Source: Salinispora vitiensis (GTDB taxonomy: Bacteria > Actinomycetota > Actinomycetes > Mycobacteriales > Micromonosporaceae). From it: a stretch of 64,000 bases of DNA. The translations under genes were made by a program, and so were the position numbers. Shown in pieces: positions 8,565 to 16,458 of this stretch (the first letter of the stretch is position 1; the number at the start of each line of letters is the position of its first letter). The stretch is from assembly GCF_000378825.1 (NCBI RefSeq), contig NZ_KB900388.1, positions 419,578-483,577 of the forward strand, written 5' to 3'. The notes below the pieces were generated by a model. It saw only the letters and a list, made by a program, of their open reading frames with translations. It had not been told where the DNA came from and ran no database searches.

Positions 8565-10138
8565 CCGCCGGCACCGCTCCGGCGGCGTCCGGTCGCGCCG
8601 TCGGGCAGCCGGACGAGGCGGAGCGTCGGGACAGCGCGCGCAGCGGGGTCGCTGGGTTGCTCGGTGCGGCCACCAGCGGCCTCTTCGGCTTTCTCCTCGC
8701 GGTGGTGATCACCCGCGGCTACGGCCCCACCGGCTCCGGCGTCTTCTTTGCCACGATCGGGGTGATCACAGTGGCGACCGCCGTGTGCACGCTGGGTGCC
8801 GAGACCGGTCTGCTGTGGGCGCTGCCGCGCCGCCGCGCGGCCGGGGGGCGGGGGGACGCCGCCCGGGTGCTGCCGGTGGCCCTGATCCCACCGTTCGTGG
8901 TTGCCGCGGTGGTCGCGCTGGCCGGGTTCTTCGCCGCCGACTCTCTGGCACCCCGGGTGTTCGGCCCGGCCGCCGGGTCCCAGCTGCTGGCGGTGAGCTT
9001 CGCCGCCGTTCCGGTGATTGTCCTCCTGACGCTGCTGCTCGCCGCCCTGCGGTGTGTCCGGCCGATTCGGGCGTACGTGTCGGTGCAGTTCTTTCTCCTG
9101 CCGGTGGCCCGCCCGGTCCTGGTCGGTGTCGCGGTCCTGGTCGGTGGCGGCCTGGTGGCCGGCGTGTCCGCCTGGCTGGTTCCGGCCGCCCTGGCCCTGC
9201 TGGTCTGCCTGGCCCTGGTCGCGGGGCCGCTGCGGATCGGGCGGGGTGCCCGGCTCCGCCCCGGGCCGCGGGACTGGTCGACCTTCTGGCGGTTCGCGCT
9301 GCCCCGGGCCGTCTCGGCCGCCATCGACGCCGGCAACCTGTGGATCGGGGTGCTGTTGACCTCGGCGCTCGCCGGGGCGGAGGAGGCCGGTGTGTTCGGT
9401 GCCGTCGGCCGGTACGTCCTCGCCGGCCAGCTCGCCGTGCAGGGGCTGCGGGTGACGGTTGCCCCCCGGCTGTCCCGGCTGCTCGGCGCGGGCCAGCCGG
9501 ACCTCGCGGCAGCCGTGCACCGGCAGTTGACCACCTGGGGGTTGGTGCTCTCCTGGCCGGTGTACCTGCTGCTGGCTGTCTTCGGGCTGGCCTTCCTGGA
9601 ACTTTTCGGGCCGGGGTTCACCGCCGGAGCCACCGCGCTGACCGTCCTCGCCCTGGCCATGCTGGTGCGCACGGGAGTGGGCAATGTGCAGAGCCTGCTG
9701 CTGATGGGGGGCCGCAGTGGCCTACACCTGGCCGCCACCCTGGGCGGGCTGCTGGTGACGGTCTCGCTCGGCCTGGTGTGGATCCCCGGACATGGTGCCA
9801 CCGGCGCGGCGATGGCCTGGGCCGCGGGCATCCTCACCGAGAACCTCACCGCCGGGACGTGCGCCTGGCTCGTAGTGCGGCACCCGCTGGTGGACCCGGC
9901 GATGCTACGCGCGGCGGCGATCACCGCCGCCGTGGTGGCCGCCGCCGCGGGAGTGGGGGTGCTGGTCGGCGGGCGGGGCATTCCCGGCCTGCTGGTGGCG
10001 GTGGCGGTGCTGGCCGTCGGCGGGGTCGGCACGTTGTCCCGAACCCGGCCCGTTGTCGGGGCGTTCCTGCGGCAACTCCGTGGGGGAGGGGCGGCCGTCC
10101 CGGCCGCCCCCGGCCTACCAGAGCAGAAGGACAGGTGA
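8561..10138 (+). CDS. Wzx-type polysaccharide flippase (MOP superfamily)
   Basis: 525 residues from ATG 8561, which overlaps the polymerase stop (ATGA). A longer in-frame reading from 8162 is rejected because it lies wholly within the polymerase gene and encodes no membrane protein. The product has roughly 14 membrane segments, an N-terminal helix with GLFGFLLAVVITRGYGPTGSGVFF and a later GHGATGAAMAWA turn, both typical of polysaccharide transporters of the MVF/MATE fold. The expected role is to move the undecaprenyl-linked repeat unit across the membrane for the Wzy protein. Confidence 0.82.
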   Translation: MTAGTAPAASGRAVGQPDEAERRDSARSGVAGLLGAATSGLFGFLLAVVITRGYGPTGSGVFFATIGVITVATAVCTLGAETGLLWALPRRRAAGGRGDAARVLPVALIPPFVVAAVVALAGFFAADSLAPRVFGPAAGSQLLAVSFAAVPVIVLLTLLLAALRCVRPIRAYVSVQFFLLPVARPVLVGVAVLVGGGLVAGVSAWLVPAALALLVCLALVAGPLRIGRGARLRPGPRDWSTFWRFALPRAVSAAIDAGNLWIGVLLTSALAGAEEAGVFGAVGRYVLAGQLAVQGLRVTVAPRLSRLLGAGQPDLAAAVHRQLTTWGLVLSWPVYLLLAVFGLAFLELFGPGFTAGATALTVLALAMLVRTGVGNVQSLLLMGGRSGLHLAATLGGLLVTVSLGLVWIPGHGATGAAMAWAAGILTENLTAGTCAWLVVRHPLVDPAMLRAAAITAAVVAAAAGVGVLVGGRGIPGLLVAVAVLAVGGVGTLSRTRPVVGAFLRQLRGGGAAVPAAPGLPEQKDR

Positions 10139-11049
10139 GGTCCGTCGTGTCGGCGATCCGGAACCAGGTGAAGCGAATCGTGCCGAACCAGGTGACCGAG
10201 CGGGTGCGGGAGTCTCTCGTCAGCTACGGCGTGCAGACCAGTGACCGGCGGCCACTGCCGGATTTTCTGGTCATCGGCACCAAGCGGGGCGGCACCACGT
10301 CACTGTGGAACTATCTGATCCAGCATCCGCTGGTGCCGCGGCTCTTCCCAGCCTGGAACACGAAGTCCACCCACTACTTCGAGGAGCACTGGCGGCGGGG
10401 CGAGGCGTGGTACCGGTCGCACTTCCCGACCCGGCGCCAGCGGGCGGCGCTACAACGGCGGCACGGTGGCCCGGTCCGGGCCGGTGAGGCCGCCCCGCTG
10501 TACATGTTCCACCCGCTCGCCGCCGAGCGGGTCGCCGCGCTGATGCCCTCGGTCAAGCTGGTGGTGCTGCTGCGCGATCCGGTGCAGCGGGCCTACTCGC
10601 ACTGGAAAGAGCGGCGCACCCACGGCATCGAGCCGCTGGACTTCGCCGCCGCCCTCGACGCCGAGCCGGGGCGTACCCGGGGGGAGCGGGAGCGGCTGGC
10701 GGCGGAGCCGGAGTACGTCAGCGAGGCGTACGACTGGTACAGCTACCGGGCCCGGGGCCGCTACCTCGAGCACCTTCAGCCGTGGCTGGACCGGTTCGAC
10801 CGCACGCAGTTCCTCTTCCTGCGCAGCGAGGACCTCTATCGGGACGCCCGGTCGACGTACCGCCGTACCCTGTCCTTCCTCGGGCTGCCGGCGTACGACC
10901 TGGCGAGCTTCCGGGTCTACAACGACCGCCGCTCCGCGCCGCTGGACCCGGCGGTTCAGGCGGAGCTGACCGCCTACTACCACCCCTACAACGAGGCGCT
11001 GCGGCAGCGGCTCGGAATGGACCTCGACTGGCCGGGTGAGGCCGGATGA
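10135..11049 (+). CDS. PAPS-dependent sulfotransferase
   Basis: 304 residues from GTG 10135, which overlaps the flippase stop (GTGA). GTG 10147, six bases after ggtgagg, is an equally good alternative start. The 5'-phosphosulfate loop reads IGTKRGGTTSLWNYL near the N-terminus, and the 3'-phosphate motif reads VVLLRDPVQRAYSHW (RDP...S). Together these are diagnostic for sulfotransferases that use 3'-phosphoadenylyl sulfate. Family members sulfate sugars, lipids or small molecules; the position between flippase and glycosyltransferases suggests a sugar of the exopolysaccharide. No PAPS-synthesis genes are present in the window. Confidence 0.85.
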   Translation: MRSVVSAIRNQVKRIVPNQVTERVRESLVSYGVQTSDRRPLPDFLVIGTKRGGTTSLWNYLIQHPLVPRLFPAWNTKSTHYFEEHWRRGEAWYRSHFPTRRQRAALQRRHGGPVRAGEAAPLYMFHPLAAERVAALMPSVKLVVLLRDPVQRAYSHWKERRTHGIEPLDFAAALDAEPGRTRGERERLAAEPEYVSEAYDWYSYRARGRYLEHLQPWLDRFDRTQFLFLRSEDLYRDARSTYRRTLSFLGLPAYDLASFRVYNDRRSAPLDPAVQAELTAYYHPYNEALRQRLGMDLDWPGEAG

Positions 11050-12308
11050 CCGGGCCGGCCACCGCCTCCGCCGACCCGCGGACCCGTACCGACGGGTTGG
11101 GTTGGGTCACCCGGGCGGTCTTCGGTGCCGAGCAGGTCGGGCTCACCGTGGCCGGCCGGCCGCCGACCGAACACCGGACGGTGGCGCGCTACGCGATTGT
11201 GCCCTCGGTGCGGCGGGCCCGGTTTCTGTTGCCGTTGGGTTCCCCGCGGGCGACGGCGGCGTCGCTGCTGGCGTACAACGCGCTGCGACCACCACGGGTG
11301 CGGGCGGCGCGGGCGGTTCTCGGTGGGCTCGCCCGGCTTGGTGGGCTGGAACTGGCCCGGTTCCCGGTCCTGACCGTGTCGCTGCCCGACGCGGTCGCCG
11401 CGGAGGAGGCGCTGCTCAGCCACCGACTCGCCGCCCTGCTGGGCGGGGGAGCCGCGTACGCGGCGTGTGGGGTGCGACCGCCGGATCCGAACCACAAGCC
11501 GACCCTGCAACTTTTCGCCCCGAACGGCCGCCCGCTCGGCTTCGCGAAGATCGGCTGGAACGACGCTACCCGGGCCCTGGTGGCCGCCGAGGCGGCGGCC
11601 CTGCGGGAACTCCCCGCCCTGGTCCGGGTGCCGGACCACCCGGTGGCGCCACGGCTGCTGGCCGAGCTCCGCTGGGCTGGGCGGTCCGTCGCGTTGGTGC
11701 AGCCGCTGCCGCCGACGGTCCGTGGGCTGTCCACCACCGCCGAGCCCGAGGTCGCCGCGGTGCTCGCGGTGGCTCGCCGGGGCCGCCCGCCCGCCCGGCC
11801 CCGACCACTGGCCGGATCGAGCTTCCTGGCCCGGCTCACCCGGACCGCGCACCAGGCCGTCGCCACGATGTCGGCCGACACCCGGGCGGTCGTGGCGGTG
11901 GCTGGGCTCGCCTCGCGGCACGGGGAGACCCTGGTCGAGTTCGGGCACTGGCATGGCGACTGGGTCCCGTGGAACCTCGGTCGGCATGCCGATCGGCTGG
12001 TCGCCTGGGATTGGGAGCACAGCGCCCCGGACGTCCCGGTCGGCTTCGACCTGGCGCACGACGCGTTCCAGCGGGCCCTGGTGCTGCGGGGCTCCTCCGT
12101 CACCGTCGCGGCCGACGCTGTTGATCTCCAACTCCGACGGTACGGCGACGCGCTCGGGCTGAACCGGGCTGGGCAGCGCCTGGTGGCGGACGCGTACCTG
12201 CTGGAGCTGTGGTTGCGGACCTGGCGTTTGGCCGACGCCGGTGCGGGCTGGAACCCCGCGTTACACCCCGCTCTGCTGGAGCTCCTCGTGCAGCAGGACC
12301 ACCGGTGA
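11046..12308 (+). CDS. Phosphotransferase (APH-like kinase fold) of unknown substrate
   Basis: 420 residues. The C-terminal half shows the aminoglycoside-phosphotransferase catalytic loop HWHGDWVPWN (Asp305, Asn310) followed by VAWDWEHS, whose Asp322 replaces the DFG metal-binding Asp. The N-terminal lobe contains GFAKIGWN, a candidate for the ATP-binding lysine strand. Proteins of this fold phosphorylate sugars, choline, antibiotics or hydroxyl groups. Its ATGA overlap with the sulfotransferase and its place in the locus argue for modification of a sugar or lipid intermediate rather than drug resistance. The substrate is unknown. Confidence 0.7.
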   Translation: MTGPATASADPRTRTDGLGWVTRAVFGAEQVGLTVAGRPPTEHRTVARYAIVPSVRRARFLLPLGSPRATAASLLAYNALRPPRVRAARAVLGGLARLGGLELARFPVLTVSLPDAVAAEEALLSHRLAALLGGGAAYAACGVRPPDPNHKPTLQLFAPNGRPLGFAKIGWNDATRALVAAEAAALRELPALVRVPDHPVAPRLLAELRWAGRSVALVQPLPPTVRGLSTTAEPEVAAVLAVARRGRPPARPRPLAGSSFLARLTRTAHQAVATMSADTRAVVAVAGLASRHGETLVEFGHWHGDWVPWNLGRHADRLVAWDWEHSAPDVPVGFDLAHDAFQRALVLRGSSVTVAADAVDLQLRRYGDALGLNRAGQRLVADAYLLELWLRTWRLADAGAGWNPALHPALLELLVQQDHR

Positions 12309-12411
12309 CCGTCCGGTTTCCCGATGCCTCCACGGCGCGATACGTGTTCTGCTTTCGCCAACCATCGATCGGGGCCGAAGCGGATCGAAGGAAGCGGACG
12401 GTGAGGCTTGC

Positions 12412-12894
12412 ATGGAGACGTACCCCAGGGGTCGCGGTGACTCCCCGGTCCTGCTGCTCGTCGGATCGAGCGGTGGACACCTGGCCCAGCTGCTTGCGCT
12501 GCGTTCCTGGTACGGGCACTGGCGTCGCTGCTGGGTAACCTTCGACACCCCGGACGCACTCTCCCAGCTCGTGGGGGAACAGGTCGTCGCGGCGCACCAC
12601 CCGACCACCCGCAACGTTCCCAATCTGGTGCGCAACGCGGTGCTGGCGGTACGGGTACTGCGGCGGCATCGGGTCGCCGCGGTGGTGACGACCGGGGCCG
12701 GGGTTGCGGTGCCGTTCGTGGTCCTCGCCTGGCTGCGGCGCATTCCCACGGTCTACGTCGAGGTGTACGACCGAATCGACACCCCGACCCTGACCGCGCG
12801 CCTGTGCCGCCCGTTTCTCTCCGCGATGCTCGTGCAGTGGGAAGAGCAACGCCGGCACTACCCGGAGGCCACTGTGGTGGGGCCGCTGCTGTGA
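12412..12894 (+). CDS. Alg14/EpsE-like glycosyltransferase membrane subunit
   Basis: 160 residues from ATG 12412. The N-terminus reads LLLVGSSGGHLAQLL, the Rossmann start typical of Alg14-like proteins, followed by VVTTGAGVAVPFV and a hydrophobic helix. Alg14-type subunits anchor a soluble catalytic Alg13-like partner to the membrane, and together the pair transfers a sugar from a nucleotide donor to a lipid-linked acceptor. The partner follows immediately with a GTGA overlap. A 103-base gap upstream is the largest inside the locus, so an internal promoter is possible. Confidence 0.75.
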   Translation: METYPRGRGDSPVLLLVGSSGGHLAQLLALRSWYGHWRRCWVTFDTPDALSQLVGEQVVAAHHPTTRNVPNLVRNAVLAVRVLRRHRVAAVVTTGAGVAVPFVVLAWLRRIPTVYVEVYDRIDTPTLTARLCRPFLSAMLVQWEEQRRHYPEATVVGPLL

Positions 12895-13523
12895 GCGGTT
12901 TCGAGCCCAGCCAAGTCCCTCGCCGCCGGAGCGGTCCTGATGTCGGCCGGCTGCGGGTGTTGGTCGTGGTCGGTACCGACAAGCACCCGTTTGACCGGCT
13001 GGTCGACTGGCTTCGAAGCTGGCATCGCACCGTTCCCGACCGCGTGGCCCTCACCGTCCAGCATGGATACACGAAGGCGGTCGGCGTTCCCGGCGCCCTG
13101 GCCTTTCTGGGGCACGACGAGCTCCACGCGGCGATCTCCACAGCCGACCTTGTGATCTGTCACGGTGGCCCGGCCACCATCCTGGAGGTTCGTCGGCACG
13201 GCCGGGTGCCGATCGTGGTCCCCCGGGATCCGTCTCACGGCGAACACGTCGACGACCACCAGCTGCGGTTCGCGCGTCGACTCGGGGCGGCGGGCCTGGT
13301 GGTGGTGTGCGAAACCCCAGCGGCGTTCGTGGCCACGCTTACCGCCGGCCTGGCCGAGCCGGCCCGGTTCGTCAGCCGGGCGGATCCCGATTCGGCCCGG
13401 CAACGGGAGGCCGCCGTGGCCCGGATCGGCGAGACCGTGGAGCAGTTGGTGGTCGCGGCGAACGGCCGACGGAGCTGGTGGTGGCCGTGGTCCCGGTCGC
13501 CGTGGAGCGGAGCGCGAGGATGA
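12891..13523 (+). CDS. Alg13-like (GT28 C-terminal) glycosyltransferase catalytic subunit
   Basis: 210 residues from GTG 12891, which overlaps the previous stop. The domain matches the C-terminal half of GT28 enzymes: VVVGTDKHPFDRLV, then ICHGGPATILE (the donor-binding HGG motif) and PIVVPRDPSHGEHVDDHQ. It lacks the acceptor half, supplied by the preceding Alg14-like gene, so the two make one split glycosyltransferase. The last 20 residues are Trp/Arg-rich (SWWWPWSRSPW) and may touch the membrane. Donor and acceptor sugars cannot be read from the sequence. Confidence 0.78.
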   Translation: MSGFEPSQVPRRRSGPDVGRLRVLVVVGTDKHPFDRLVDWLRSWHRTVPDRVALTVQHGYTKAVGVPGALAFLGHDELHAAISTADLVICHGGPATILEVRRHGRVPIVVPRDPSHGEHVDDHQLRFARRLGAAGLVVVCETPAAFVATLTAGLAEPARFVSRADPDSARQREAAVARIGETVEQLVVAANGRRSWWWPWSRSPWSGARG

Positions 13524-14458
13524 CCGCGCTGCCATGGGCGACCACCCGGCCGAGGGTGAGTGCGGTGGTGCCCACCCGGGACCGCCCGGAGCTGCTGCGG
13601 GCCGCGGTCCGCGCCCTCCTTGACCAGGACTATCCGGGTGAGCTCGAGGTGGTCGTCGTCTACGACCGTTCGGAGCCGGATCCGACCCTGACCGCGCTGT
13701 CCCGACCGGGTAGGCCGGTCCGAGTTATCGAGAACGGCCGGACGCCCGGTCTCGCGGGTGCCCGCAACACCGGCACCCTGGCTGCCACCGGCGAGTTCAT
13801 CGCTTTCTGCGACGATGACGACGAGTGGTTGCCCGGCAAGCTGTCGGCGCAGGTTGCGGCGCTCACCACCCTCCCCGACGCGGAGTTCGTCTCCGGTGGC
13901 ATCCGGGTGAGCTACGACGGACACACCGTCGACCGGTCGCTGTCCCGGGACCGGATCACGCTCGCCGACCTGTTGCGGGATCGGTTGACGGAGCTGCACC
14001 CGTCAACCTTCCTCTTCCGCGCCGCCGTACTCCGCGACGGCTTCGGACTGGTCGACGAGGAGATTCCGGGCAGCTACGCCGAGGATTATGAGTTCCTGCT
14101 GCGGGCGGCCCGCCGGGCGCCCTTGGTTAACCTGCGTACCCCGCTGGTGCTGGTGCGTTGGCACAACCGGTCGTATTTCACGCAGCGCTGGGACACCATC
14201 TCGGCGGCGCTGCAGTGGCTGCTGGAACGCTACCCGGAGTTCGGCAGCCAGCCGGCCGGTGCGGCCCGGGTGGCGGGGCAGATCGCCTTCGCCCGCGCCG
14301 CCTCCGGTGACCGCCAGGGCGCGCTGCGCTGGGCCCGCCGTACCCTCCGGGGCAATCCGCGGGAGCCACGGGCGTACCTGGCGCTCGCGGTGGCCGGGCG
14401 GGTGGTCCGGGCGGACGCGGTGCTGCGCACGCTACACAAGCGCGGCCGGGGCATCTGA
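13520..14458 (+). CDS. Family 2 glycosyltransferase
   Basis: 312 residues from ATG 13520, overlapping the previous stop by four bases. The GT-A fold opens with SAVVPTRDRPELLRAAV; GLAGARNTGTLAATGEFIAF leads to the metal-binding acidic cluster CDDDDEW. A later AEDYEFLLRAAR segment carries the ED of the catalytic base region. It should add one sugar to the lipid-linked repeat unit. It is the last gene of the polysaccharide locus. No initiating phosphoglycosyltransferase (WbaP/WecA type) is encoded in the cluster, so the first sugar must be added by a product encoded elsewhere. Confidence 0.83.
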   Translation: MTALPWATTRPRVSAVVPTRDRPELLRAAVRALLDQDYPGELEVVVVYDRSEPDPTLTALSRPGRPVRVIENGRTPGLAGARNTGTLAATGEFIAFCDDDDEWLPGKLSAQVAALTTLPDAEFVSGGIRVSYDGHTVDRSLSRDRITLADLLRDRLTELHPSTFLFRAAVLRDGFGLVDEEIPGSYAEDYEFLLRAARRAPLVNLRTPLVLVRWHNRSYFTQRWDTISAALQWLLERYPEFGSQPAGAARVAGQIAFARAASGDRQGALRWARRTLRGNPREPRAYLALAVAGRVVRADAVLRTLHKRGRGI

Positions 14459-14467
14459 GTCTTTGGG

Positions 14468-14989
14468 GTGGCTGTATTGAAATGGGATGAGCTAACCTAT
14501 CCGGAGGTTGGTGCGTCAGCGGGTATTCTTCCGTCCGGGTATCGACACGTCCACCGTAGGGCCTTTCTTGGTGCCGATGTCCGGGTCTTTGACAGGGCTG
14601 TTGACGCATTGCTCTCATGGCGTGTGCACGGTCGGGCTGGGATTAGCGTTGATCGCCCAGATCTGCGACCGGAGCCGGGAGTGGACTTCCGGCTGAGAAT
14701 TGGGTGGCGAGGACTGCTGGTGCAGGCCCCCTGCCGTATCATCTATACGTTTGACCAGGGTGATCGGCTGGGATTTGCCTACGGTACATTGCCGGGGCAT
14801 CCGGAGAGTGGCGAGGAGGCATTTCTGGTTCATCGGGACGGGGTTGGGCGGTCACATTTCGAGATACGAGCCTTTTCGCGTCCGGATTCGCTGGCTGCTC
14901 GAATGGCTGGCCCGCTGGGTCGGTTCGCGCAGGATTTAATAACGTCAAGATATCTTGGCGCGATGCGCTCCCTGTCTCGGGTTGACTGA
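14468..14989 (+). CDS. DUF1990 (UPF0548) family protein
   Basis: 173 residues from GTG 14468, nine bases after the GT2 stop. The central LGFAYGTLPGHPESGEEAF and the later HFEIRAFSRPDSLAARMAGPLGRFAQ are characteristic of the DUF1990 family, whose function is unknown. Length is normal and the reading frame is open, so the gene looks intact. Base composition is visibly more AT-rich than the neighbours and codon choice is looser, which may mark a different origin from the polysaccharide genes. It ends near the convergent antiporter gene. Confidence 0.72.
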   Translation: MAVLKWDELTYPEVGASAGILPSGYRHVHRRAFLGADVRVFDRAVDALLSWRVHGRAGISVDRPDLRPEPGVDFRLRIGWRGLLVQAPCRIIYTFDQGDRLGFAYGTLPGHPESGEEAFLVHRDGVGRSHFEIRAFSRPDSLAARMAGPLGRFAQDLITSRYLGAMRSLSRVD

Positions 14990-15035
14990 CCGGCTCCCAC
15001 CACTCTGGCAACCGCTCCCAACAGTCCGGGGCGGC

Positions 15036-16301
15036 CTATGGCGGCGGTTGATCCTCGTCGCCGCGGTGTTCTCGGCGATCGGCCGAGGCCGCCCGCTGTC
15101 GTTCGGACCACTGGGGGGTCATCGCCGGGTTGAAGATCCGGGCGACCAGGACGTCGGTTGACGAGTGCGCCAGGATCGACAGGACAACGGTCAACGCCAC
15201 CAGGTGGAACACCTCGTCTCCCGCGGTGACGCCGGCCTGGAGCACCAGCAGACCGTAGACCACCGAGGCGAAACCCTTCGGGCCGAACCACATGGCGGCA
15301 AACTGCTCGGTGCGGCTCAGCTTCGAACCGAGGAACGACACCGCGAGGGCGAGTGGGCGGGCCACCACGATGGCCAACACCGCGAAGAGCCAGCCGGTCC
15401 AGTTGATTTCACTGAGGAACTTCACCGAGATCAGGGCGCCGAACACCAGCAGGGCGGCGAGCTTGAACAGCTCGGCGATCAGCTCGCCGAAGTGTTCGAA
15501 GCTCTCGCGCTGTCGCTCGCCGAAGGTGGCCACGGTGATGCCGGCGGCGAACGCGGCGAGGAACAGGTTGGCGTGGGTGATCAGCCCCAGCGCGAGGACC
15601 AGCAGGCCGATCGCCACACCGTTGAGGGGCTCGTACTTGGTGGAGGCGGAGAAGAACCGCCCCTTCTCCAACTGCAGCGCCAGCCAGGGCACCGCCACCC
15701 CGATCACCAGGCCCAGGAGCAGCTCGGTCCCCAGCTCGTCGAGGTGCAGGTCGTCGGAGCCCTCGACGACCGTCAGGAAGAGGATGACGAACGGCAGCGC
15801 GAGGCCGTCGTTGATGCCGGATTCGACGTTGAGCAGGTGCCGCAGTCGGCGCGGAACGCCCACGTTGCCGACTAGGGCGGCGGCGAAGACCGGGTCGGTG
15901 GGGGCGAGGACCGCCCCGATCAGCAGTGCCTCCGGCCAGTCGAGTCCGGCCACGTAGTGCGCCAGCACCGCGGTGATCCCCAGCGTCAGCGGGAGCCCCC
16001 AGCCGAGCGCCCGCCCGGGTAGCCGCCACGCCGCGCGTAGGTCGGCGAAGCCGACCCGCATGCCGTCGGTGAAGAGCACGGTGAAGAGCGCCAGCTCCGC
16101 GAGCCCGGCGACGATCTCGCTGTCGGCGGTGATTTCCAGGACACCCGTGGTGTCCGGGCCGAGCAGGATACCGGCGAGGAGGAATACCACGGCGGTGGAG
16201 AGGATGCTGCGGTGCGCGAGGCTGGACAGTAGGACTGCCAGCAGCAGCACGGCTGCGAACGCGAGGAGCAGCACCGGGGCCTCCGGGTGGGTCGAAACCA
16301 C
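15036..16301 (-). CDS. Na+/H+ antiporter of the CPA1 family
   Basis: About 421 residues, almost all membrane-spanning (roughly 12 segments). Key CPA1 motifs are visible: LIGAVLAPTDPVFAAALVG, and ESGINDGLALPFV, whose Asn-Asp pair is the electroneutral exchanger signature. A charged C-terminal tail ends the protein. The start is uncertain: GTG at 16301 places about 10 residues before the first membrane helix, while the open frame extends to 16544 over the aroC start with no membrane or signal sequence. It is the only minus-strand gene between aroE and nusB and is transcribed away from aroC. Confidence 0.82.
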   Translation of the reverse strand: MVSTHPEAPVLLLAFAAVLLLAVLLSSLAHRSILSTAVVFLLAGILLGPDTTGVLEITADSEIVAGLAELALFTVLFTDGMRVGFADLRAAWRLPGRALGWGLPLTLGITAVLAHYVAGLDWPEALLIGAVLAPTDPVFAAALVGNVGVPRRLRHLLNVESGINDGLALPFVILFLTVVEGSDDLHLDELGTELLLGLVIGVAVPWLALQLEKGRFFSASTKYEPLNGVAIGLLVLALGLITHANLFLAAFAAGITVATFGERQRESFEHFGELIAELFKLAALLVFGALISVKFLSEINWTGWLFAVLAIVVARPLALAVSFLGSKLSRTEQFAAMWFGPKGFASVVYGLLVLQAGVTAGDEVFHLVALTVVLSILAHSSTDVLVARIFNPAMTPQWSERQRAASADRREHRGDEDQPPP

Positions 16302-16442
16302 GTCGTCGCCGACCAGACTTCCGGGAGGCCGCCATGATCGTACGGATTCGCTGCCAACGGGGTGATCGTGACCGTCCCACGGACACTCGTGTCCGCAGGG
16401 CGGGACGGGCCGGGTGTGGCACCGGGCGCCCACCGGGCGTGC

Positions 16443-16458
16443 CAGACTGGCCGTTGTG
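16443..16458 (+). promoter_or_regulatory. Candidate leaderless promoter of aroC
   Basis: The hexamer CAGACT (16443-16448) lies seven bases before the GTG start at 16456, and there is no Shine-Dalgarno sequence between them. Transcription from such a -10 box would begin at or next to the start codon. No convincing -35 box is visible. Confidence 0.5.

Noticed and set aside
8152..10134. Long N-terminal extension of the sulfotransferase frame
   Set aside because: It runs out of frame through the polymerase and flippase genes; the encoded Arg/Gly/Pro-rich sequence is not conserved protein.
15165..15875. Plus-strand frame opposite the antiporter gene
   Set aside because: Gln/Glu/His-rich shadow of a hydrophobic membrane protein read on the other strand.
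2729..16455. Genomic island ends or mobile element around the polysaccharide locus
   Set aside because: No integrase, transposase, tRNA or flanking direct repeats were found, so transfer is only suggested by gene order.
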